Source: Trichomonas tenax (lineage: Eukaryota; Parabasalia; Trichomonadida; Trichomonadidae). From it: a stretch of 23,503 nt of DNA. The translations under genes were made by a program, and so were the position numbers. Below, one piece after another: positions 7,945-14,708 of this stretch; position 1 is the stretch's first letter; each line of letters starts with the position of its first letter. The DNA lies in the NCBI GenBank assembly GCA_023091735.1, contig JALKBU010000817.1:1-23503 (forward strand), given 5' to 3'. Below the pieces are notes generated by a model. That model did no database searches, was not told the DNA's origin, and was given only the letters and a program-made list of their open reading frames with translations.

Positions 7945-8578
7945 AAAGTGACATTTCATTAGCAAATTGATGTGTTTAAAGGTAATTGATAAGGAAAAAG
8001 ATGTTTTTCTATTGATATCTGTTGAGTTGTATCTCAGATATTCAATGTTTCATTGAAGTTCATCACTTCAAATTAAAGGCGTCACTGAATTTTCTACGCC
8101 TACTCAAACATCTCGATTTTTCTCCACCAGTATGAATATTTAAGGTCTAATTTTGGTGGCAAATGAAAAATTTTCCCATCTAAAATGCTGTGGATATATA
8201 AAGCATGAAAAATATATTATTCAATATTATATCAAAAAATATCTTGATTTATTTTGATGTTAACTGGCGGATTATCATTACTCATGTTGTTTGCATGCTG
8301 TGTGGATGAAAAGTAATTGTTTGCTCGGTTAAAAATGTTATAAATATGGAAATTCCACTATGAAATTTCAGCTGTATTATTTCGTTCGCTCATTCGGCCC
8401 TCCTAAGAAAGCTTGCTTCATAGAGTTCAGAAATTAAAAGATATATTAACATCATTCCTAATAAATATTGCTTATTCCACTCATTTATTCATAGCAATAT
8501 TATACGGCTATGGTATGACGCTATAGAATTCCCTGTGAAGTTATTCATTCACTTTAAGTAGAGTGCACTTAAATTTTT
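7945..8578. other. Gene-free stretch containing the second 43-bp repeat
   Basis: Apart from the repeat copy at 8079-8121, only AT-rich sequence with frequent stops is seen. Confidence 0.55.
8079..8121 (+). repeat. 43-bp direct repeat, copy 2 of 2
   Basis: Near-identical to 7902-7944. The sequences flanking the two copies differ, so the pair is a dispersed element or the two ends of a 220-bp insertion rather than part of one long duplication. Confidence 0.8.
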
Positions 8579-8585
8579 TTAACAT

Positions 8586-8618
8586 AGGGTGTGCAAGGGC
8601 GTGTTTAGCGCAGAAAGA
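8586..8618 (-). repeat. Inverted copy of a short peptide-coding repeat
   Basis: Read on the minus strand this is tctttctgcgctaaacacgc followed by ccttgcacaccct. It is matched on the plus strand at 9821-9853 with four differences. In frame it encodes LSALNTPLHTL in both places, and all four differences are synonymous. The minus reading frame that contains it (8579-8773) starts at TTG and ends in TAA directly after the motif. Confidence 0.6.
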
Positions 8619-8701
8619 TTGGAGCAAATCTGAATCATTCTATTAACACATATATAATATACACCTATAATAACTCTTATATAGAGGAATGTGTCATATA
8701 A

Positions 8702-8775
8702 TTTTGGCGCCATGGCGGGATATAAAATCAAAATTGAGTCCGAGAGCAGTTTCGCGGGAAAAATTGGCGCCAAAA
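8702..8775. promoter_or_regulatory. Cluster of E2F-like sites (GGCGCC / TTTCGCGGGAAA)
   Basis: Three GC-rich sites stand in AT-rich DNA: ttttggcgcca at 8702-8712, tttcgcgggaaa at 8750-8761 and ttggcgccaa at 8764-8773. The core words match the general E2F/DP recognition pattern TTTSSCGC. A perfect palindromic copy, tttggcgccaaa, lies at 10481-10492, and a decayed one at 11181-11190 (ttggcgctaa). No intact gene starts beside them, so a regulatory role is unproven; they could equally be parts of a dispersed repeat. Confidence 0.3.
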
Positions 8776-8809
8776 TGTTCAGTTTTTTGATGTGACGAAG
8801 AAAAAATTT

Positions 8810-9124
8810 TCACTCTCTCTTCAAAAAATTTTTGAAACAATCTTTCTCTGCTATTATACGTATAGTATACCTCGTATATAATCTATGGATATACTCATAA
8901 TTGTGACTGAATCTTAGGTTGCTGATAAGCAATCCCATAAATGGAGACGGCTCGAATTTTGACAATCTGAGATGGGATTTTTTTGTTTTCATTAAAGTCA
9001 ACCCAATGATTGATAAAAGACATAGACAATAGTTACCATATATAATAGATACAGTATTGATTATAATAACATTAGTAGATAGATGATTTATTAATGATAT
9101 GAAAAAGAAAATTTCGAAAGACAT
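8810..9124 (-). CDS. Possible small hypothetical protein (104 aa)
   Basis: ATG at 9124 to TGA at 8810. The N-terminal half is strongly hydrophobic (residues about 5-45, two possible membrane segments). The C-terminal half is basic, containing SKFEPSPFMGLLISN and AEKDCFKNFLKRE. No family is recognised. A frame of this length can arise by chance in AT-rich DNA of this amount, so it is only a candidate. Confidence 0.25.
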   Translation of the reverse strand: MSFEIFFFISLINHLSTNVIIINTVSIIYGNYCLCLLSIIGLTLMKTKKSHLRLSKFEPSPFMGLLISNLRFSHNYEYIHRLYTRYTIRIIAEKDCFKNFLKRE

Positions 9125-9761
9125 GCTTTCTCCGCAAACACAATTGTTTTGACAAAATTATGATTCCCATCGAATATTTGCTTTTACATTAATTACTGAG
9201 ATGTGCCAATTACTTTCCTTAGGGACACAACGGATCTATAGTTAATGTTCTATTACACTCTGCAATTGAATGAAGTCAAGTTTGATGTATATGGTCAAAA
9301 CAGCATTTCAATTACAAATTTGAAAAATATGATGTAATTTTTTATTTTGATCAGATACAGATATAATGAAGGAAAACAACGATATAATATATATAAATAA
9401 GATATATACTTATTGGATATTAACATTATATAGATTGTAGTTGATTATGAACACAATATGACATCATGACAAATGATGAAAGTGTTTTCACTTTTTTTGA
9501 AATTTCACAAAAAAATTCAGTTTCACTTTTATAGAGTTATTCAAGTTACACAGCCTTGATTTCTTTTTCTCTATAGATTCCGATTCAAAATCGTTCGGCC
9601 TATCTATGCATATGCTTAAATTTATCTGTACTTTGCGATTGGTCACTATATTCAAGCAAGAAAAAATTTTGATACCCAAATTGTGCAAAAAATGACGGAT
9701 GTCAAAATTGTGATATTTGAGTGACTTATAATCGAAATAGAAACTTCAAACGATAGCTATA
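9125..9761. other. Gene-free AT-rich spacer
   Basis: No convincing frame. A few tcacttt/aaagtg words occur at 9480-9535. Nothing else was seen. Confidence 0.55.
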
Positions 9762-9820
9762 ATGCTTAAATTTGATAGGATTTATAAATATGTTATTATA
9801 ACATTTCAACTCATTCTCTA

Positions 9821-9853
9821 TCTTTCTGCACTAAACACACCTTTGCACACCTT
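9821..9853 (+). repeat. Plus-strand copy of the LSALNTPLHTL-coding repeat
   Basis: tctttctgcactaaacacac followed by ctttgcacacctt is the inverse partner of 8586-8618. It sits in a plus frame that opens with ATG at 9762. That frame then runs antisense through the relic at 9971-10164, so it is not considered a gene as a whole. Confidence 0.55.
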
Positions 9854-9970
9854 ATATATTAATGTTTTGAACAAATGGAAAGATATTCGGAGAAATCCAA
9901 TTAATACAAAATATAGTATTATAGGCATATTTGGTTTTGAAGGCATGTTGGTAGCATCCAGCAATATTAT

Positions 9971-10164
9971 TTATATTTTGTTTTTGAACTTCAAAAATGC
10001 ATGCACGAGCAGCTCCATAACCAATCTTTCACTGGCTAAGCTGCGAGATTATCTTTCTCCTTACATGAAGCCGGTTCATTTGCTTTCAAGCAATCTTCGA
10101 TGATTCTATTTTCATTCCCGATTAGATCTTCAATTTGAAATTCTTTAACAGTAAAACATATGTT
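9971..10164 (-). pseudogene. Minus-strand coding relic with one frameshift
   Basis: From 10164 downward one frame reads a charged helical segment (FTVKEFQIEDLIGNENRI, then IEDCLKANEPASCKEKDN) and stops at TAG near 10035. The next frame then continues ASERLVMELLVHAFLKFKNK to TAA at 9971-9973. Codon usage and GC content fit coding sequence better than the surrounding DNA. It lies on the same strand as, and downstream of, the ghost gene at 10529-11170, so both may derive from a single locus. The family is unknown. Confidence 0.45.
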
Positions 10165-10528
10165 TTATTGTTTCGTATGAATTTGCGCACCATTTTTAAT
10201 CGAATAACAGTACAATGGAATCAATAATTACAATTTATTTGCTGGAATATATTTCGATTTGGACAATTTTATCGAATTAACCAAAGTTAAATTTACATGA
10301 ATCAGTGAAAATACATTTAAAGCAGATCTGTGATACATACACATACATAATCCACAATTTTTATACATTTCAATAATATTTTATTAAATTATAGCCTTTG
10401 TAACGAACATATTATACCAACATAAGATAATGTGCCTATTTTATATTGAAGGAAAAATGTTTTATCACGTTTTCTCAAAATTTGGCGCCAAAAATGTCAT
10501 TATAATGTTTGTTCTGATGAGTGATGCA
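10165..10528. other. Spacer between relics
   Basis: AT-rich. It holds the perfect palindrome tttggcgccaaa at 10481-10492. No gene was seen. Confidence 0.5.
10481..10492. promoter_or_regulatory. Perfect 12-bp palindrome TTTGGCGCCAAA
   Basis: Same core as the cluster at 8702-8775 and the variant at 11181-11190. It resembles an E2F-type site. It has no clear target gene and lies just beyond the 3' end of the minus-strand ghost gene. Confidence 0.3.
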
Positions 10529-10550
10529 CTACTCACTTTGAAGATCAGAT
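10508..10550 (+). repeat. Direct repeat, copy 1 (tgttctgatgagtg...ctttgaagatcag)
   Basis: A segment of about 41 bp recurs at 10595-10634. Each copy has a small self-complementary arm pair: tctgat with atcaga here, and tgttct with agaaca in the second copy. Both overlap the end of the minus-strand ghost frame. Confidence 0.5.
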
Positions 10551-11170
10551 GAAGATGAATGACTTAACTGCCGTTTGCTCACATTGATGGTTGCTGTTCT
10601 GATTAGTGAAGCACTACACACTTTGAAGAACATATAATCCATCACAACTCTAATTTAAGGCTTCATCTTCTCAGTCAATTTTATCTGTTTACACCTTATC
10701 CTGAACGCGAAAGAACATATCTGAGTTACAAATGAGTTTAAAACATTCTTTACTTCAAGATTTGCAAGGGCGTCTGCAGTACACGAAATTCCTTTGCATA
10801 AAGGGTTTTATTTGCCTTTGAAGAAGTTGCCATGTCTCACGTTTGAATATTGGCCACTCGGCAAAAGACCTATATTGTGTGATTTGGCGAATGGTGGATT
10901 CAATATCTCCTTGGTGTGTTCTCTATGACCATCATAGTGTGTAATAGCAAAATCTTTGACTAAAAAACTAGATTTCGTTGCTTAAGGATTTCGTTTTTCA
11001 AGTCCTGTGATCGCTACAAAGAGCAGTGGCATGCTTTGTTTGTGTTGAAAAGCGGAATCACCTCTTACATTAAATGGTGGGTAATTAAATATTAATATAA
11101 TTGATACCTTTACTCTATGATAAGTATCTAAAGTCCTATGCAACCTGATCATTATCATAACCAGCTGCAT
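10529..11170 (-). pseudogene. Ghost gene: one frame preserved through three TAA stops
   Basis: A single minus frame runs from ATG at 11170 to TAG at 10529. It is broken only by TAA at 10982-10984, 10808-10810 and 10655-10657. The open pieces are 62, 57, 50 and 41 codons long, far above chance for DNA this AT-rich. The text reads like protein throughout: NYPPFNVRGDSAFQHKQS, FVAITGLEKRNP, KDFAITHYDGHREHTKEIL, then PPFAKSHNIGLLPSGQYSNV and LANLEVKNVLNSFVTQIC. About 213 codons remain. The family was not recognised. No frameshift is needed, so decay has been mainly by base substitution. All three stops could come from single C-to-T changes in CAA (Gln) codons. Confidence 0.5.
10595..10634 (+). repeat. 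Direct repeat, copy 2
   Basis: tgttctgattagtgaagcac followed by tacacactttgaagaaca is about 85% identical to 10510-10550. The outer six bases (tgttct/agaaca) are perfect inverse complements. Confidence 0.5.
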
Positions 11171-11360
11171 TACCTATATTTTGGCGCTAATGGGTGTTGC
11201 GATTTGCTTTTAGACAGTATTTCAGTCGTGATAGTGAGGTGTGAACTCCAAGCTGTATTAAAATACGCCCTTGCATCAATGATATTCTAAAAATGCGATT
11301 TTTAAAACAAATTTCAAAAAGCCCTTGAGAATTTCTTATGCACTTGAAAAGTTAAGTAAG

Positions 11361-12075
11361 ATGACTCAAGAGGCTTAAGCTCTTCGATACCTCGATATGC
11401 ATCAGCTCCTAATGTCTATTCAACAATCAAGAGTTCAATTTAATGAAAGATTTAATAAAGCAACAATATAACAATGAAAATGATTATTTGAATACAAGCA
11501 GGTAGTTATTTCAAACAAAAATATCACTCATCTCATTAAATAATCTTATATTTTATATACTCTTCGGTTATTTTCGAAATCAAAACCATTATCATATCAG
11601 AATATATAGGTTTCTCAATGAAATTGATGAACGCAATTCTTTACAGTACGACAAATAAGCAAGTCAATGAAATTTCAGAATACCACAATCAAGTCATAAG
11701 AAATTATTGATTATTTAAGCCCATAATCATTCTATTATTCAATAATTTAGAAGAAATGCTTCTAAATTATCTTTTGATTTAATCAAAACATTTTTAAAAG
11801 CTGATATAATTTTCAATCCAAACTCAATTACTCATAGTTATATTCAAAGTTCTTCAGTAGCCAATGTCGGATTTCTCAGTCATTGCCAATCAATATCGCA
11901 ACTACAGTGTTATATAACGCTCATCAATATCAATATTCCCCTTTGAACATCATGACAGACTCAAAAGGTCCCAGATTTAACTGAATTTAGAGATGTATCC
12001 GCTGACGAAGATTCTGATGGTACCAACACTCGATGGGCGATCTTTCGACAACAGGCTGCTGCTGTTGCGCTCTGA
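11361..12075 (+). pseudogene. Possible plus-strand ghost reading frame, many stops
   Basis: A frame from ATG at 11361 is sensible to about 11470 (ALRYLDMHQLLMSIQQSRVQ, with a TAA before it). Another frame continues from 11461 to TGA at 12073. It has stops at 11503, 11656, 11668, 11716, 11743, 11944 and 11953, but open pieces of 50, 66 and 39 codons. Fragments include YRFLNEIDERNSLQYDK and LSFDLIKTFLKADIIFNPNS. Several stops would be Gln or Arg codons if a C-to-T change were undone. It overlaps the minus-strand relic at its right end, so part may be antisense noise. Confidence 0.22.
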
Positions 12076-12610
12076 TGCCGAAGCTCTGCTCGCTTGACTC
12101 AGCACTTCTTGAGTCTCTTACCTTTAAGAAAATAACGTGTGAACCTTGAACATATGGGAGTCTAAGCATCATCGGGAAGTTTTGGAGATCGTTGCCAGCC
12201 TCGAATGAGGCAACTCCGCTTGATTCCTTATAATTGATATCCTATTCCAACTAAAAAGAATCTCCTGCTCAATGCAACGAAGTGCCTCGTATTCGTGGAT
12301 GATGCTCACCCAGTGGGAATGACTGAGAATTCACCATCTTAGAAATAATATTTGTCCTTCTGGTTGACAAGCTCGACTGAAAACAAATGTGTCTGTCGGC
12401 TATTGTAGTTGATTGTGAGATCCTTCATCCTAAGATGATGCTCTTCGCCCATCCTTTCAGATAGATATCACTGCTATGACTAACGTCTTCATGAATGCCA
12501 ACAAAGTAATCATTGAATAGGATGCAATCAATGTCAATGAACTCATTTATTGGCTCAAAATGACAATCTTCAGAACAAATTTCTTCGTCTGACAATTTCG
12601 TGTATATATA
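11987..12610 (-). pseudogene. Minus-strand gene remnant, GC-richer than its surroundings
   Basis: One frame reads from about 12610 to TGA at 12425-12427: SDEEICSEDCHFEPINEF, CILFNDYFVGIHEDVSHSSD, IYLKGWAKSIILG. A second frame then reads MKDLTINYNSRQTHLFSVEL. After that the first frame resumes to TAA at 11987, with SGVASFEAGNDLQNFPMMLR, YVQGSHVIFLKVRDSR and a Gln run (QQQQPVVE) near the end. At least four stops and two shifts are needed across about 205 codons. GC content is near 42 percent by eye against roughly 28 percent in the flanks, a sign of former coding function. The family is unknown. Another short coding-like minus piece (SIAKSGKLNFLELV) lies upstream near 12705-12760 and could be its N-terminal part. 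Confidence 0.5.
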
Positions 12611-12796
12611 TTATAAGTTTATAAATCAACTCAGAAACTGCATATAATGTTAGAGAATATTGTTCGTTTTGTATTGGAGGCTTCACAATGCCAGTTTTCG
12701 ATTTAAACAAGTTCTAAGAAGTTTAACTTTCCAGATTTCGCAATGGATGTTCCTGGACTTACAAAATATTTAATAAAACAGCTGATAATTTTTCAT

Positions 12797-12922
12797 AAAA
12801 AAGAGGAATCGTCATTGAAATTCAATATCGCTAAATTGAAATAGAAAATATAAGAAAAAAATATTACGTAAATTATACTAAACAACCTGAATATATGAAT
12901 TTCAATGACGATTCCTCTTTTT
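12797..12922. mobile_element. 126-bp element with perfect 27-bp inverted repeats (MITE-like)
   Basis: The left arm 12797-12824 contains aagaggaatcgtcattgaaa. The right arm 12896-12922 is its perfect inverse over 27 bases. The 71-base centre is AT-rich and non-coding. The flanks show no clear target-site duplication. This could be a miniature inverted-repeat transposable element, or DNA transcribed as a hairpin RNA. The perfect arms contrast with the decay of the surrounding relics, suggesting recent arrival or constraint. Confidence 0.65.
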
Positions 12923-13336
12923 ACGAAACAAATTGCAAAATAATTAGAAACGCAGTGGATTCAAATTTGAATTCAAGAATTAAATTATTTTTCATAATGC
13001 ATTGATTGCCATACATGGTGTCATCAATGCATGCAATTTTCGAATATTACATCTATGTTCAACTCATCGACAAATTTTCCGATTATAAAATCGGGAGTTT
13101 TAGGCTATCTGGTATATATATCAATCATACAATTAGAGATAAATATAGGCGTGTATTGGGTTTATTTGTTTATGCTTTTAAAACATTTCTAAGTCTTATT
13201 GTGGACAAGATTATCAAAGTTTTTTTAACGAAGGGCCTACTTTTGGGTATTATTCATGTATCTTGAACTGAGTGATTGGGCAATGTTTGAACAAAAGTAT
13301 CTTGGGTAACCCCATCGAGAAAAAATTCGAACTTAA
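12923..13336. other. Spacer upstream of the SGT1-like gene
   Basis: A plus frame open from 13006 (86 codons) starts at TTG and is rich in hydrophobic residues. It is judged a chance frame. The promoter of the next gene should lie here, but no TCA(C/T)(A/T) initiator was found in the last 40 bases before its ATG. Confidence 0.45.
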
Positions 13337-14242
13337 ATGGTAAATATCAAGAAATTTCTTGACGATTTACGTGTCAGATTTGAAAATGACTTTACATGTC
13401 ATAAAAATATGGACTCATCAACTCTCGCGCAAACAACGGATGACAATATTTCTGTGCACATGTTGAAAGGAAATTACGAAATAGCGATAATTTTGCTGGA
13501 GCAGCTTCGCAAAGAAACAAAAATTCTTTCACAATCCAACGAAATAAAATATATTAATTGTCTTTATCAAATGCATAGATACTTAGAAGCGTTAGAAAAC
13601 ATAAAGCGAGTGAACGATGGCAACAAAACTATAAAAGAATTGACTTTTCTCAAAGGATTATGTTTATTCAAATTAAATAAATACGCCGACGCAGCAAAAG
13701 TCTTTGTGGAGGACTCCGCGTGGTCAAGGTGGGTCTCAAAATGCACTTTTATGATGGGTGTCGAAAACAAAACACAGAATTTTATCGAGTTAGGAGAACC
13801 TTCGCAGCATAATCTGTTGATAAACACGAAAAATGAATGGTATCAATCCAATGATTATATCACTAATACTATTTTCGCTAAAGGACTTACAAAAAATCAA
13901 GTTTCAGTCACATTTTATCCATTTTCTGTGGATGTAATCATTCACGCATCATCAAAAGAGACACTGACGAAATCTTTCGAACTTTATGGAGAAATTATTC
14001 CAAAAGAATGCGAAACAAAAGTTACTCCAATAAAAATCGAATTAAAAATGAAAAAGAAAACGCACGGAAATTGGCCTACGCGTGATGCAGACTTAGAAGT
14101 CGGCCTACACATGGATGATCAAACATTATTTAATTCTTTGTGTGAAATTGATGATATTCCTGATACAGACGCATTGAAAGCATTTGAACAAAAACAAACA
14201 GAAACCACTGGTCTAACTCCAGCTGCCCCAAGTTTAATATAA
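13337..14242 (+). CDS. SGT1: SGT1-like co-chaperone (TPR plus CS domain)
   Basis: This is a 301-aa protein starting at the first ATG of the frame. Residues about 35-130 form helical hairpins of TPR type: LKGNYEIAIILLEQLRK, INCLYQMHRYLEALENI, then FLKGLCLFKLNKYADAAKVF. Residues about 165-250 are a CS (p23-like) domain close to that of SGT1: the NEWYQSNDYI start, LTKNQVSVTFYP, then SFELYGEIIPKECETKVTPI and KIELKMKKKTHGNWPT. SGT1 binds HSP90 through its CS domain and SKP1 through its TPRs, linking the chaperone to ubiquitin ligases and kinetochore assembly. The usual C-terminal SGS domain is not visible; only about 50 unrelated residues follow. Its intact frame among relics suggests an essential gene. 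The identification rests on the CS motif set and on the TPR-then-CS order. Confidence 0.85.
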   Translation: MVNIKKFLDDLRVRFENDFTCHKNMDSSTLAQTTDDNISVHMLKGNYEIAIILLEQLRKETKILSQSNEIKYINCLYQMHRYLEALENIKRVNDGNKTIKELTFLKGLCLFKLNKYADAAKVFVEDSAWSRWVSKCTFMMGVENKTQNFIELGEPSQHNLLINTKNEWYQSNDYITNTIFAKGLTKNQVSVTFYPFSVDVIIHASSKETLTKSFELYGEIIPKECETKVTPIKIELKMKKKTHGNWPTRDADLEVGLHMDDQTLFNSLCEIDDIPDTDALKAFEQKQTETTGLTPAAPSLI

Positions 14243-14702
14243 TTTTTATATAATATTGTATAAAGTGTTTATTATTTCGATTATCTTTCATTATGAACCA
14301 CATAAGCATATTTCGATATCAGAAAAGAAATTTTGAAAAATATTTAATTCTTTTAATACAACTAAAATTGTCATGCTGTTGGATAAGGATATGATAGCAG
14401 TTAAATTCCCAATGATTTTTAAGAATATATTAAATTTTGATATATATTTTGAGATAAAGTATTGATGATGCTAGAAATAGTAGATATCGTAATATAAGTT
14501 TAAGAAAATGAACTAATTTAAAATTAAAAAAAATCTATCTAAAATATTCTAAGATAAGATAAATTTAAATTACCCATTCCATAGAAACATCAAATTTAAA
14601 GTAAAATGGCTTTTTATTACTTTTATTATCGAAGAAAAAATAACACAAGAAAAAAAAACATAAGTATCGAAAATGAAATTCAAAGTTCGCAAATGTCATA
14701 AT
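14243..14702. other. AT-rich spacer between two plus-strand genes
   Basis: No gene was seen. It contains the 3' region of the SGT1-like gene and the promoter region of the next. Confidence 0.6.
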
Positions 14703-14707
14703 TCATA
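14703..14707 (+). promoter_or_regulatory. Initiator-like element TCATA before the ATG at 14709
   Basis: tcata ends one base before the start codon and fits the trichomonad initiator TCA(+1)Y(T/A), in which transcription starts at the A a few bases upstream of the ATG. A second tcata lies a few bases further upstream. The very short predicted 5' UTR is normal for trichomonads. Confidence 0.5.
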
Positions 14708-14708
14708 A

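Noticed and set aside
9762..10103. Plus ORF of 113 codons with an ATG
   Set aside because: Its second half is antisense to a better minus-strand coding relic, and a frame of this length is expected by chance in this amount of AT-rich DNA.
10510..10545. CTGATGAG followed by GAAG, reminiscent of a hammerhead ribozyme core
   Set aside because: The required GAAA after stem II and a proper cleavage-site strand are absent, and the second copy has ctgattag instead.
10529..12075. Alternative genetic code with TAA/TAG read as Gln
   Set aside because: All intact genes in the window use TAA or TAG as true stops and have no internal ones; the relics also contain TGA stops and frameshifts, so decay is the simpler explanation.
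13006..13266. Plus frame of 86 codons before the SGT1-like gene
   Set aside because: It starts at TTG, is biased to hydrophobic residues by AT-rich composition and has no protein-like pattern.
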